Shown: one piece after another, positions 1 through 11,853 of the stretch
Layout of the letters: every line of letters begins with the position of its first letter
How positions within the stretch are numbered: the first letter of the stretch is position 1
NCBI RefSeq assembly: GCF_000008205.1
Contig: NC_007295.1
Coordinates: forward strand, 682,001 to 746,000
DNA: 64,000 bases
DNA from: Mesomycoplasma hyopneumoniae J
GTDB lineage: Bacteria; Bacillota_I; Bacilli_A; Mycoplasmatales; Metamycoplasmataceae
Direction of reading: 5' to 3'
The notes under the pieces: model-generated
What the model saw: only the letters and a program-made list of their open reading frames with translations
Told to the model about the DNA's origin: nothing
The model's database searches: none
Program-made: the position numbers and the translations under genes

Positions 1-415
1 TAGCATCAGCAATTTCATGAGGTGATAAAAGGGCTGTTTCAATAATAACTTTAAGAATTTTAGTGCCGATTTCCTTCTTAATTTGATTAATTTCGTTAAT
101 GATAAATTGAAAATCCTTCTCTTTAAATTTACCAATATTCATCACCATATCAATTTCATCTGCCCCATGAGCGATAGCAAGTGAGGCTTCTTTTTGTTTT
201 ATTGCACTAATTTGACTTCCTAAAGGGAAACCAATTACTGTTACAATTTTAATATTGGTATTTTTAAGCTCTTTTTTTGCTAATTTTACTCAAATTGGCG
301 CAATACAAATTGCCCCAAAATTATATTTTTTAGCTTCTTCAATTAAAATTTTAATATCCTGAGAAGTTGCCTGTGGTTTTAAAAGTGTATGATCAATTAT
401 TACGTTAAAATTCAT
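1..415 (-). CDS. deoC: Deoxyribose-phosphate aldolase, C-terminus cut by the window edge
   Basis: Cytosolic class I aldolase that splits 2-deoxyribose-5-phosphate into glyceraldehyde-3-phosphate and acetaldehyde, the last step of deoxynucleoside salvage. About 138 N-terminal residues are present. Visible family blocks are an N-terminal DHTLLKP, the VTVIGFPLG strand and [10 protein letters not shown], which contains a conserved catalytic-site Asp. The KxSTG Schiff-base block lies beyond the window. One TGA is read as Trp in IAPIWVKLA. The ATG at 413-415 is the only start that keeps the family N-terminus. An extended -10 box lies about 107 bases upstream on the same strand. Confidence 0.95.
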
Positions 416-521
416 ATAAATTACCTAATTTTTCTTAAAATTTGCCCAAAAATACTATTTTTTTCTTAAAATTTTCATTTTTGTAAAAGTTTTTAGCTAA
501 TTTTATTTATTAATTTTAGTT

Positions 522-530
522 ATTATACCA
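522..530 (-). promoter_or_regulatory. Extended -10 promoter for deoC
   Basis: On the minus strand this reads TGGTATAAT, an extended -10 box. The same nonamer recurs upstream of gyrA, nagA and the RpiR regulator in this window. No convincing -35 is visible, as is common in mycoplasmas. Confidence 0.55.
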
Positions 531-807
531 CGTTTTTATACAAAATATTTATATTTTGGAATTTTTTGCTGCCACAGACATAAAAATTAAATCAATGATA
601 AAACTATAAAAGTTGCTTTTAAAAAGTTTTGATAAATTTTATAATAAAAACTAATTTTTAATTTAAAAAATGTGGTATAATATAAATTAAAATCATTTGA
701 AATTTTACACTTGTTTTTAAGGTCAAATTTTGACTTTTTAAAAAAAATAATTGGTAAAAATACTTTAAATTTTCTATTTGAAAATTCTTATTAAAACATA
801 AAAAATA

Positions 808-816
808 TGGTATAAT
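808..816 (+). promoter_or_regulatory. Proximal extended -10 promoter for gyrA
   Basis: TGGTATAAT ends 40 bases before the gyrA ATG. A second identical box at 673-681 could be an upstream promoter. The gene also has an AAAGGAAG ribosome-binding site just before the start. Confidence 0.6.
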
Positions 817-856
817 TTATACTTACCACGCGCTTTTATATCAAAAAGGAAGAAAA

Positions 857-3418
857 ATGCTTGAGGAGAAAGACAAAGATAAGTCAAATTTTGACAATAG
901 CGAGTTCGATATCGAATCAAATGATGAAATAGATGATGAAGATACTAACTATAAAGTCAAACCCACAATTTTAGAATCAATAACAGATAATATTTCTCCA
1001 ATTAAAATTGAAGATGAAATGAAAGCTTCATTTCTTGATTATTCAATGTCTGTTATTGTTTCGCGTGCACTTCCGGATGTCCGTGATGGGTTAAAACCAG
1101 TCCACCGTCGGATTCTATATACAATGGCTGAACTCGGAATTACTTCGGGAACAAGTTATAAAAAATCCGCTAGAATTGTTGGTGATGTTCTTGGAAAATA
1201 CCATCCTCATGGAGATGCTTCTGTCTATGAATCGATGGTGCGAATGGCTCAACCTTTTTCTTTACGTTATCCTTTAGTTGATGGTCATGGAAATTTTGGA
1301 TCAATTGATGGTGATGAAGCAGCAGCAATGCGTTATACAGAAGCTCGACTATCAAAAATTTCAAATAAAATGATTGAGGGGCTGAAAAAAAATACTGTTG
1401 ATTTTCGGCCTAATTATGATGCAAGCGAAGTTGAACCTGAAGTTTTACCAGCAAAATTCCCTAATTTGTTAGTCTCTGGAGTCTCAGGAATTGCGGTAGG
1501 AATGATGACAAAAATTCCGCCGCATAATTTAGGTGAAATTATTCATTCCTTTATAATTTTTGCCAAAAATCCAAAAATTGAAATTAACGAGTTAATTTCA
1601 AGTCTACCGGGGCCAGATTTTCCCACTGGCGCAACAATTTATGGTAAAAAAGGAATAAATCAGGCTTATCTAACCGGAAAAGGTTCTTTTATAATAAGGG
1701 CAAAAGCAAAAATTGAGAACCTTAATTCCGGCAGATCGCGGATTATTTTCTATGAAATTCCTTATGAGGTAAAAAAACCAGCAATTATTGAAAAAGTTGC
1801 ATTTTTAGTTAGAAATAAAAAAATTTTAGGAATAAAGGATGTCCGTGATGAAAGTAGTAGACACGGAATTCGCGTTGTTTTTGAGATTAAAAAAGGTTTT
1901 AGTCCCGAAATTATCCTAAATAAACTTTATCATAGTACCGATTTGCAAATTAATTACTCTATAAATATGCTAGCACTTGTTAATGGTGTGCCAAAATTGA
2001 TGAATTTGGCACAAATTTTCAACTATTATCTTGAGCATCAAAAGGAAATAAATCTACGTTCGCTTAATTTTGACCTCGAAAAAGCAACAGAAAAATTGAA
2101 TGTCTTAGAGGGGATTAAAGTTGCAGTTGAAAATATTGATGAAGTAATTAAAATTATAAAATCATCAAAATCTGATCAAGCAGCCCAGGAAAAATTAGCG
2201 CATACATACAATTTAAATTCTGGGCAGACAAAAGCGATAATTGAAATGCGACTTGGACGGCTAACCTCACTTGCAATTGAAAAGTTAAATAATGAAATTG
2301 AAGAGTTAAAAGTTGAGATTAGTGAAATTAAATCAATTATTGACTCCCCAAAGAAATTAATTGATTTAATTATTGAGCAACATAAAAATGTTGTTGCTCA
2401 ATTTGGTGATCCAAGACGATCTGAAATTATTCCTGAAATTGATTGCTTAGATGAAGAAGATTTAATAGCTGATGAGCAAGTAATTATTTCGCTAACACAA
2501 AATAATTACGTAAAAAAAATGGTGTTAGATGAATATCGTCTACAGAATCGCGGGGGAATTGGGACTTTAGCATCAAATCATTATAAGGATGATGAACTAA
2601 AATCATTATGCATTACAAATACTCTCAGTGATCTTTTAATAATTTCCTCAAGTGCTAAAATTTTTAAATTAAGGGCGCACCAAATTCCTGATGGCTCAAA
2701 ACAAGGCAAAGGAATTCCGATTCTAAATTTAATTAAATTAGAAAAAAATGAGAGTATTTCTAACTTAATTCCTTGAAATCAAGAATATGATAATCACTGG
2801 CTAATTACAGTTTCTGCTTTCGGAAATATTAAAAAAACAGCCCTTAGTGCGTTTCGAAACATTACAAAAAACGGAAAAATAGCACTAAAACTAGTCGAAA
2901 ATGACTATTTAGTCTCAGCTTTTATAGCCCCTAACAATCCGGATCTTAATATTTTAATCGGCTCATCGCAAGGTTTTGTTAATCGCTGGTCGATAAAATT
3001 ATTACGAGATAGTGGTAGAACTGCAATTGGAGTTAAAGGAATCAAACTCGAAGAAGGACATAAAATAATTGGAGCTTGTTTTGCTTTCGATAACCATTTT
3101 ATTTTTAGCCTTAGCAAAAAAGGGTTTGGGAAAAAAACTCAAGTAGGTGAGTATCGCCTTACAGGGAGAACGACAAAAGGACTTATGAGTCTGGATGCAA
3201 AAAAAGCTGGAAATCTGGTGTTTATTTCCGCAATAAAAAATAATGAAGAAGCAATAATTACAACAAAAAAAGGGTTTGCAATTAGAATTGATCTTGATAT
3301 GGTGCCAATAATAAGTAGAAAAACTAAGGGTGTAAAAATAATTACTCTCAAAAAGGGAGATGAAATTACCGCAGTTAGTTTGATCAGTAAAAATGAAACT
3401 GAAAAACAGAATGAATAA
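857..3418 (+). CDS. gyrA: DNA gyrase subunit A
   Basis: Breakage-rejoining subunit of gyrase, which with GyrB introduces negative supercoils. It is 853 residues long, and the reading frame passes through a TGA (Trp) at 2774-2776. The sequence starts with a roughly 50-residue acidic, lysine-rich extension. The winged-helix/tower core follows ([20 protein letters not shown]), then the catalytic tyrosine in AMRYTEARL (about Y160). A GyrA-box-like motif QNRGGIG at about residue 562 introduces the C-terminal beta-pinwheel. The [12 protein letters not shown] wording and the GyrA box favour GyrA over ParC. The quinolone-determining loop has Ala at the E. coli Ser83 position and Glu at Asp87. A GGAAG ribosome-binding site lies 8 bases before the ATG. 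Transcription is divergent from deoC. Confidence 0.93.
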
Positions 3419-3468
3419 ATAAATTATACCACAACTTTTTTGTATTTTAAAAAAATTATTTTATATCT

Positions 3469-3897
3469 TTATTTAAAGAACTCTAAAAGATGACCTAAAT
3501 TATGTGATTTTAGTTCAGATTTAGGAATAAATTTAAGCGATGCTGAATTAATACAGTAGCGCCTCCCCCCGAATTGTTTTGGACCATCGCTAAAAACATG
3601 ACCTAAATGCGAATCAGCGTTTTTTGAACGCACTTCGATTCGAGTTAGCGAGGCACTAAAATCCAGAACCTCCACTATTAAATTTTCATCAATTGGTTTT
3701 GAAAAAGATGGCCAACCTGAACCTGAGTCATATTTATATATTGATAAAAAAAGTGGAGTTCCATCTACAATATCAACATAAACTCCTTCTTGATAATTAT
3801 TATTATAAAGATTATCAAAGGCAGGCTCAGTAAAATTTTGCTGAGTTACCTTGTATTGCAATTCTGTTAAATGGTCTAATTTTTTTTCTTTTTTCAT
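3469..3897 (-). CDS. msrB: Peptide-methionine (R)-S-oxide reductase
   Basis: Repairs oxidised methionine (R-sulfoxide) in proteins using thioredoxin-type reductant in the cytosol. At 142 residues it is a single MsrB domain without an MsrA fusion. Family motifs are SGWPSFSKPI, RIEVRSKNADSHLGHVF and GGRRYCINSASLKF, with catalytic Cys at about residue 115. The zinc-binding Cys pairs found in many MsrBs are absent; for example the usual SGCGWPSF reads SGSGWPSF. This is therefore a zinc-free form. It is convergent with gyrA, with 50 bp between stop codons. The upstream neighbour on the same strand is a small membrane protein. Confidence 0.95.
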   Translation of the reverse strand: MKKEKKLDHLTELQYKVTQQNFTEPAFDNLYNNNYQEGVYVDIVDGTPLFLSIYKYDSGSGWPSFSKPIDENLIVEVLDFSASLTRIEVRSKNADSHLGHVFSDGPKQFGGRRYCINSASLKFIPKSELKSHNLGHLLEFFK

Positions 3898-3972
3898 AGT
3901 ATTTCTTTTTGTAAAAAATAAATTATGCTATAAATTTAAGGGTTTTTTAAAAAATTTAAGATCAAAAAAATT

Positions 3973-4434
3973 TTAGTAATATACTATTTGCTGATCAGGG
4001 TTTATCATATCATTTTTATGGCGTGAACACAAGGATAAAAACATAAACGTAGCAATTATATCAAGCCAAGCGATAAAAATTCCTACAATTGCAATTGTTT
4101 TTATTGTTGAAAGTTTTGATAATAAAAGTTGGTTATTTCGAATTTCAAGATCATCGGCAAGACTGTTTAATTTAAAAGCAAAAATCACTAGAACTATTCG
4201 GTCGGCGATTGTTAATAAAATTCAGATAATAAGCATCGTTACAAATACGCCTAATCAAGACCCAAGATCCTGTTTTAAATCCTTAAAAGAAATATCCACA
4301 AATAAAATTGGGCCAATAAACCAGACAAGCAAAAAAATACCTAATAAAAATTTTAACCGAAGTATTAAATGAGCAATTCCTAATCTTCGAACAAATAATA
4401 ATTTTCTTTTTCTTTCTTCTAAGTCAAAATTCAT
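3973..4434 (-). CDS. Small integral membrane protein of unknown function
   Basis: A 153-residue protein that I do not recognise as a named family. It starts at the ATG at 4432-4434 with a basic N-terminus (EERKRKLLFVRR). Three hydrophobic segments follow at roughly residues 28-48, 60-82 and 112-135. Trp residues are encoded by TGA at several places (for example LVWFIGP), and the reading frame is open only with code 4. It lies between pgi and msrB on the same strand. No enzymatic motif is visible. Confidence 0.7.
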
Positions 4435-4493
4435 AATTTAAAAATTATAACATTTATTTTAAGAATTTAAATTATTTTTTTAGAAAAATAAAA

Positions 4494-5783
4494 TTATCTA
4501 TCCCATCCTAAATTTTTTGCCAACTCGTTTTTATAACTTTCAACTCCCGGTTGGTCAAAAGGATTTACCCCGAGCAAATAAGCCGACATTGCACAAGCTT
4601 TTTCAAAAAACATCACAAGATGTCCGAAAGTTTTAGGCGAACTATCTGCAATTTCAAGCACTAAATTTGGATTATTTCCATAGGAAGAATGCGCTAATGT
4701 GGTTGCTAGAAATGCTTGAAAATTTATTTCTGATACTGTCTTTCCTGAAAGTTTATTGATTTTTGTATTAAATTGCACTATTTTTTTAATTCCAAGGTCA
4801 AATTTTGGCTTCTTAATATAAATAATAGTTTGAAAAAAATTTTTACTACCATCTTGAATAAACTGACCTAGCGAGTGTAAATCTGTTGTAAAAATTGCTG
4901 ATGCCGGGAAAAGACCTTTAAGATTTTTACCTTCAGATTCGCCAAAAAGCTGTTTTCATCATTCATTAAAATAGATTAGAAAAGGTTCATATGAAATCAA
5001 AATTTCAGTTTTATAATTAAAATTTTTATACATCAAAAATCGAAAAAGCGCGTATTTGTAAGCTAAATTTTGAGAAATTGAGCTTGTTGAATATCTTTTA
5101 TGTGCTTCTATTGCGCCCTGAATAATTTCATCAACATTAATTTTTGCAAAAAGTAAGGGGAAAAATCCAACTGATGATAAAACGCTAAACCGACCACCAA
5201 TGGATTCAATGACTTCAAAAATTTCTAATTCGTTAGACTTTGCAATCTCTAAAAGTTCACCTGATTTTATACTTGTTGTTACAAAAGTTCTTGTTTTTGC
5301 GAGCTTTTCACCAATTTGATCTATTAAAAATTGATATAAAATTTGAAAAGTGATGGCTGGTTCAATTGTTGAACCAGATTTAGAAATTACATTAATTGCA
5401 AAATTTTTTGTTTTTAAATATTCTATTTTTTGGTATAAATCAGTTGATGAAAGCGAATTGCCTAAAAAAATAACCTCGGGTTTGTTTTCAAAAGGGCCTA
5501 AACCTAAAATAAAATCAAGAGCCGCTTTTGCACCCAAATATGAGCCACCAATTCCAATGACTACCAAAACGTTTATGGAATTTTGATGTAAATTTTCCAC
5601 TATTTTTCTCATTCTTGCAATTTCTTGAGGGTTAATAGCTACTTCTGGGAAATTATTTCAACCTAAAAAATTAATATCAGGACTATTTTTGTCATTGATT
5701 CGGTTGTGAAATTCATTAATTTGGTTCTGAAAACCTTGATAATCTAGTTTAATTTCTGTTTTTACTTCTAATTTTAAGCTCAT
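4494..5783 (-). CDS. pgi: Glucose-6-phosphate isomerase
   Basis: Interconverts glucose-6-phosphate and fructose-6-phosphate, the second step of glycolysis. The 429-residue length matches the short Gram-positive/mycoplasma form. Motifs are GIGGSYLGAKA, the phosphate-binding SKSGSTIEPA and the PGI signature IGGRFSVLSSVG. The C-terminal helix is GVNPFDQPGVESYK, containing the family QPGVE block. TGA codons encode Trp near residues 51 and 270 and in the region 4780-4958. The start MSLKLEVKTEI follows an AAAGGAAAA ribosome-binding site. A TGTATAAT promoter box lies 106 bases upstream. It is the first gene after polC on this strand. Confidence 0.96.
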
Positions 5784-5888
5784 TTTTTTTCCTTTTTTAG
5801 AAATTTAGGAATTTTTTTATGTATGATGAAGGTTTTTTGAACTTAATAACTACCATTTGATCATAAAAAATCAGTTTTAATATTAATA

Positions 5889-5896
5889 ATTATACA
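5889..5896 (-). promoter_or_regulatory. Extended -10 promoter for pgi
   Basis: On the minus strand this reads TGTATAAT, a TGn-extended -10 box in the 138-bp gap between the polC stop and the pgi start. pgi is therefore probably transcribed separately from polC. Confidence 0.45.
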
Positions 5897-5921
5897 CCTT
5901 TTTAGCTATTTTTGCTAATTT

Positions 5922-8900
5922 TTAGTCAAATATATTTACTTGCGCCCTCTTGGATATTTTATCAAAAATACCTAATTCCTTGAGCTTTTTTAATGATGTA
6001 CTATTTGTTTCGGTTCTCTTTTCAAAATCCTCAATTGATGAAAAAGGTCTTAAATTACGAGCCTGCACAATTTTTCGAGCATTAACATCACCAATACCAT
6101 CAATTGCAATAAATGGCGGAATTAGTGAATTATTTTCTTTGTTGATTATTCATTCCTGAGCTTCTGATTTCTCAAGACTTACCTTTTCAATTTCAAATCC
6201 ACGGGATTTAAGTTCAAGACTAATCTCTAAAAATTGGATTAAATCCTTTTCTTTTGCACTTAGTTGCTGGATTCCCTTTTGACTTTCAAGTCTTTTTTTA
6301 TTAAGAATACTAATTTTTTCGCGAATTTTTTCTACTGGTTGAATTAAAGTTTCAAGATCTTTAACATCAGGCCGGATTGAAAAATAAGAAGAATAAAAAG
6401 CAAGCGGGTGATAAAGTTTAAAATATGCAATTTTTCATGCCTTCATTGCATAAGCAACTGCGTGCGCCTTCGGGAATAAATAACCAATTTTCTGGAGTGA
6501 TTCAATATACCAACTAGGAACTTTTTTTAATTCTAGTAATTCTTTTTCCTGATCTGTTAGCCCCTTGCCTTTTCGGACATTTTCCATAATATTAAAGGCA
6601 ACTTGGTGGTCAATATTTTTTTGCAAAAGGTAGATCATAATATCATCCCGACAAGAAATTAGCTCGTTAATTACGTGCTTTTTTTCTAAAATTAGTTTTT
6701 CAGCATTATCTTGTCAGACCCCAGTACCATGTGCTAGACCACAAATTGCAACAATATCTGCAAATGATTTTACTTGTGCAATTTGCAACATTTTTCTTAC
6801 AAATTGCGTCCCGAATTCCGGGATACCAATTGTGCCTGTAACCTCACCAAGAATTTGATCGGAACTAATTCCTAATTCTTTACATGATCTAAAAAGTGAA
6901 AGAATTTTTGGATCAGATTTAGGAATTTCATCGGATTTTATATTTGTTAACTTTTCTAAATGGAGCAAAATAGTTGGATCATCATGCCCTAAAATATCAA
7001 GTTTTAAGAGATTATCATGAAGGGCATTATAGTCAAAATGCGTTGTTTTTCAGTCCGATTTTTCATTATTTGCAGGATAGTTAATCGGGGTAAAATCCTC
7101 AATTTCTTGATTTTGCGGAATTACAATAATTCCGCCGGCGTGTTTGCCAGATGTTCGTTTAACACCTTGAGCTTTTGTTGCTAAAAAATCAAGAAAAGCG
7201 CTGGTAAAATAAGAAACTTCACGGTTAAGATCAAATTTTGGATCAAGTCTAGCGCGGTATTCCCCTAATTTTCGAGCTAAACCATAAACAGTTTTTTCAG
7301 CATTTGTAAGAATTGTTCCCGCCCGAAAAGTTTTATTAATTCCAAATAAAGTTCTAACAAAATCATGCATTTTTAACTGAGTCTGGCCCGAAAAATTAAG
7401 ATCAATATCTGGAACTTTTTCAACATTAAATCCTAGAAAAGTCTCAAAAGGAATATTATGCCCATCTTTTTCCATTTTTTTATAACAATCTAAGCAATTT
7501 TTATCTGGTAGATCATAACCTGATAAAAATTGCTGGGATTTAGGAAATTCCACTTTGCTACATTTTTTACATCAATAATGAGGTAAAAGTGGGTTTACAT
7601 CGGTAATTCCTGTTAGAAAAGCCACAATTGAAGAACCTACTGACCCACGTGAGTCAACTATTGCACCTTGTGATTTAGCCTCAGTTACAATATGCTTGGA
7701 AATTCAATAAACCACGTGAAAACCCTGGTTTATTATCGGTTCTAGCTCGGTTTTAATGCGATTTTCAATTAATTTTGGCAAAAATCTGCCATATTTTTCA
7801 TAGGCTTTTTTATAAACAAATTCTTTTAATTTTACCTCAGAATTATCAAAACTGGGTGGATATAAGCCGGATTTAATAATTTGAATATTGTTTTCAATTA
7901 GATCAGCAACAAAATTGGAATTTTTAACAACAATTTCCTCAATTAGTTGCTGATCTTCTAGAAATTCAAACTCTTTTTTCAATTCTTCAGTTGAAAAAAA
8001 GTGTTTTTCTGGAAAAATATGACTATTGCGAAAATCTTCTCGCTCTTTTTCACGATGATCAAAAAGGACATGATTCACGCCGCCGACACCTTTGGCATAA
8101 ATATAAAGTTCATAAAAAATTTTTTCTTTTGGCAGACAGTAGCGAACATCGCCAATTGCAACAGCGGGAATCTGGAGTTTTTTTGCTAAATTTATTAAAT
8201 TTTTTAACATATCTTCAATTTGATCTTTAGTAAAAATTTCTCTTTTTACTAAATGTATAAAAGCACTTGGAGGCGGAATTTCGATAAAATCAAAAATATG
8301 AGCAAATTCTGCAACATTTTTAGGGCCAAAATAAAGCATTGTTTGAATCAAAAGCGACTCTGGGCCACCTGAACCAATTAATAAATCTGGATCTTTTTGT
8401 AAGTGATCATAAAAAATTAATGGTCGAGAAATTAGATTTTCTGTATTAGCCAGCGAAACTAGTTTGTATAATTTTTTAATTCCTATCTGATTTTTAGCAA
8501 TTATGGTTAATTGTTTTGGGAAAACTTTTTCTGGACGAAGCTCGAAAATTGAGTTTTTTATTTCAGAAAGTGAGGTTAGATCATTAATATTTTGACTTTT
8601 TAGCTCAGCTAAAAAGTTTTTTCAAATAGTTGTTAAAATTTTTGCATCATAATCAGCACGGTGGGCAATTTCTTCATCATATTCAATTTCATATCTTTTT
8701 GCTACATTTTTCAAACTATGACTTTTTTCATTTGGATTCAAAAAACGGCTAACTTCAAGTGTGTCAATAATTGGATTTTTTAAGGATTTTTTTGCTTTTT
8801 GTCTAAAAAACTGTTCTAAAAAACTAAAATCAAAGGCAGCATTATGGGCAACTAAAACTGAATCTTTGATAATTTTTGTAATTTTTTCCAGTGCAATTTC

Positions 8901-10328
8901 CCAAGAAATTGCCGTTTCATCAATCATTTTCTGGCTAATTCCGGTGATTTTTGTAATTGCAGGCGGGATTTTTCCTGTAGGTTTAATAAAAAATTGGTGC
9001 TTTTCAATTTCAATACCATTTTGTAATACGACTGCACCAAATTCAACAATTTCATTATAAAAAGCTGAAAGTCCGGTTGTTTCAAGGTCGAAAATCACAA
9101 ATTTTAACTTATCAAAAATATAGTTTTTTCCGTTAAAATTAATAACTTTTTCAATTTTTGAACGATATGTTGAAAAAGTGGAGCCATAAATTGGCTTGAT
9201 GTTAGTTGATTTTATTGCATTATAAAATTCAGGGAAAGCCTGAACTGAGTCAAGATCGGCGATTCCAATTGCTAAATAACCATTTTTGAGAGCATGTTGG
9301 ACATATTCTTTAGCACTTGAAATTCCATCCATTGTTGATTTTCAAGTACGCGCAGCGATTTCGACGCGTTTAATTTTGGCAGTATCAAGCTTTTCATTTG
9401 GAAAAAAAATTGAAGAATCAATTCTTTTAATTTCATATAAATTTAAGTCAACATTTGATTTATAACGTGATGTAGGATCTTTTATTTTGGCTTTAATATT
9501 TACTAAATCACCAACTTTTAAGTCATAATTTTGATTTTTTATTAAAAATTTACTAACACTAACTGCCTCTGTATAATCATTATTATTAAGGAAAATTTTT
9601 AAAATTAGTCCACCTGTTTTAGTTTTTATTGGGCTAATTTTATAAATTTGAGCATCAAATTGCACGTTCGGATTTTTATGAGAACGGATAAATTTTAAGT
9701 CTATTAGTTCAAAATCAATTATTTTCTTATTTCTTTCGGAAAAATTTGCTAAAAAATTATACTCAAGTGGGCGCATCACAGTCTCAAGATCTAAATTGAA
9801 TTTATTTTCAATTACTGGCTTTTCTTCAAGTATAAAATCAAGATCAAGATGAATTAGTCCAAAATATTTTATAATTTTTCGCATTTTTTTTTCATATTTG
9901 GACATAAATTCAAAACTTTTTGCATCAGAAAAAATAATTTTAAACCGAGATGCATTAGCTCTTATAATTTCCTTATCATTAAAAAATCCTTTATTTTTCG
10001 ATATTCCTTGCATTATCCCGTTTAGATATTCTAATAATTGTTGATCAGTAAAATAATTTTGTTGAATTTCAAAGTCAAATTCAATCTTACAGTTAAATTT
10101 GGATTGCCTATTTGTTTTTTGAACTAAATCGATAAATGCACATAAATCATTAAACTTTGGAAGTGTAGTTTTTCTAAATATTGCAGAAAATATTTGTGTT
10201 TTTAGGCTTTGATCATTGACATTTTCTACAGTTTCTGCGCTTGTTTTTTCGATTATTACCACATCATCTCAGTCATATGGATTTGATCAATTTATTAATT
10301 GGGAAAATTTTCTGAATTTTGTATTCAT
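5922..10328 (-). CDS. polC: DNA polymerase III PolC-type alpha subunit
   Basis: Replicative polymerase with built-in 3'-5' proofreading, 1468 residues. Domains in order: an N-terminal/OB region (1-330), then a PHP domain split by a DEDDh exonuclease. The exonuclease has FDLETTG at about 410, HNAAFDF and HRADYDA. The polymerase follows, with a Cys4 zinc knuckle (WCKKC...CLDC) and catalytic DIDLNF near residues 974-976. [11 protein letters not shown] finger block and a C-terminal helix-hairpin-helix ([12 protein letters not shown]) complete it. The PHP metal motifs are lost: the expected HxH reads AART and TDH reads ADL. The reading frame crosses about seven TGA (Trp) codons, so it looks fragmented under the standard code. 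It is the last gene of the pyrH-frr-cdsA-polC run and lies 33 bp after cdsA. Confidence 0.96.
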
Positions 10329-10361
10329 TTTTACCCTCTCCTTGTATTTAAAAAACAAAAA

Positions 10362-11288
10362 CTAACTAACTGTAATTACAATAAATGAGAATACTAAAAA
10401 TACAAAAGAAATCGAATCAAGCCGGTCAAAAATTCCTCCATGACCTTTGATAATTTTCGAAAAATCCTTTATTTTTAAGTATCTTTTTATAATTGAGAAA
10501 AAAATATCGCCGATAATTGCAGCAGAAGGCAATAACAAAATTGTCAAAATTTTTAATAATAGATCTCTACCAGTTGAAATATTAAAATCGAAATTAAGAA
10601 TTATAGATATTACCAAAATCAATGAAAAAATAAAGGAACTAATAAAGCCTTCAACTGATTTTTTCGGTGAAAAATTAAAATTTGTCCTAAAAAATTTTTT
10701 AGCAAAAATTGAACCAAAAAGATAACCAAAAGTATCGCTAGTTATTGGAATCGAAATTAAAAAAATGACTAAAAAAAAGTTAAAAGTATTTAAAATTCAT
10801 AGTGATTTAAAAAACAAAGTCGATATAAAAATGATACTAAATTTTAGTATTCCAGCAAGAAAAAATCCTCCTGTTTTTTCAATTTTATTATCAAAAAAAC
10901 TAACTATTAAAGTAAGTGGAAAAATAAAAAAAATGTGATAATCTAAAAATTGCCATTTAATTAAAAAAAATGCTAGATTTCAGTCAAAATTTGCATCTTT
11001 TGAAAAACTAGTTTCAATTAAATCTTTTCTTACTGGTAATACAAATAAAAAAATACCCAAAAATGCTAGTAAAAAAGTATAGATTTTTTTTGACTGAAAA
11101 TGATTGAAAATCTCAAAAAGACTATAAAATAAAAGACAACCTAAAAAAATAAAGGAAAAAATCCGACCTCAAAAAATAAAGTAATAACCAATAAATAAAG
11201 CCGGGAAAACAACTACTAAAACTAAAAAAGCAACTAAAAACCTGATAAAAAAATCAGCTGGTAATTTTTTAGGCCAGGATAGGCTCAT
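10362..11288 (-). CDS. cdsA: Phosphatidate cytidylyltransferase
   Basis: Membrane enzyme that makes CDP-diacylglycerol from phosphatidate and CTP, the entry to phospholipid synthesis. It has 308 residues with about eight hydrophobic segments. The CDP-alcohol signature region near the C-terminus reads SPKKSVEGFISS, matching the family SPKKTxEG block. The end contains a KGHGGIFDRLDSISF motif, with the DR-D metal-binding residues typical of CdsA. The start ATG at 11286-11288 is 1 bp downstream of the frr stop, indicating tight operon packing. Several Trp residues are TGA. Confidence 0.93.
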
Positions 11289-11289
11289 T

Positions 11290-11850
11290 TTAAATTGTTT
11301 GAATTGCTTTTACTTTTTTATCAAAAAGTTGATCAATTTTTTCTATTTCAGAATTAATATTTTTCTGAACTTGACCAAGATAATCTTTTTCTAAATCCTC
11401 AGAGAATTCCTCTTTTTTTATCAGTTTGTTAATATCTTGTCGGATCAGACGCATTCTTACTTTGCCTTCCTCGTGAATTTTTTTAAGTTTATGAATTGCT
11501 TCTTGGCGTTTTTGGTGAGTTGGTTCTGGAAAAATTAGTCGAACTTGATTTGCTTCTTTTTGAACTTGGGCATCAATTTTTGCAGCTACAATTGCGCTTG
11601 CAATTTCTTTTACATACTTAGTTTCATAAGGTTTTACTAAAAGTTGTAATGGAAGTGGAGCAGAAATTGAAGCGATTTCGTTAATTGGGGTTAAAACATC
11701 ATAAAAATTTACTTTAATATAAGAAATTAACTGTGGATTTGGAGCTCCAATAGTTACTTTCTGAAAACTTTTTTCAAGATAGGAAAAAACATCTTGAGCT
11801 TTTTCAATCAAGATGTTTTTATAAAAACTAAATTCAATTTCGTTCTTCAT
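11290..11850 (-). CDS. frr: Ribosome recycling factor
   Basis: Splits post-termination ribosomes together with EF-G. The 186-residue length is normal. Conserved features are the domain II region (ISAPLPLQLLVKPYE), the LIFPEPTHQKRQE motif and the C-terminal helical domain with KVRMRLIRQDINK. It sits between pyrH (3 bp upstream) and cdsA (1 bp downstream). pyrH-frr-cdsA is a widely conserved bacterial order. Confidence 0.95.
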   Translation of the reverse strand: MKNEIEFSFYKNILIEKAQDVFSYLEKSFQKVTIGAPNPQLISYIKVNFYDVLTPINEIASISAPLPLQLLVKPYETKYVKEIASAIVAAKIDAQVQKEANQVRLIFPEPTHQKRQEAIHKLKKIHEEGKVRMRLIRQDINKLIKKEEFSEDLEKDYLGQVQKNINSEIEKIDQLFDKKVKAIQTI

Positions 11851-11853
11851 TAT

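Larger units (their letters stand above)
416..856. other. Divergent intergenic region between deoC and gyrA
   Basis: This 441-bp AT-rich gap holds no coding sequence that I can support. It contains three copies of the TGGTATAAT box: one on the minus strand at 522-530 and two on the plus strand at 673-681 and 808-816. This suggests one promoter for deoC and two tandem promoters for gyrA. Otherwise I see only A/T tracts. Confidence 0.6.

Noticed and set aside
1170-1364. Antisense ORF rich in His within gyrA
   Set aside because: It is a shadow of the conserved GyrA core on the opposite strand with no ribosome-binding site. The same applies to other antisense ORFs inside polC, msrB, pgi and the giant surface gene.
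857-3418. parC (topoisomerase IV subunit A) as the identity of the first complete gene
   Set aside because: The [19 protein letters not shown] wording, the [19 protein letters not shown] block and a GyrA-box-like QNRGGIG favour gyrase A.
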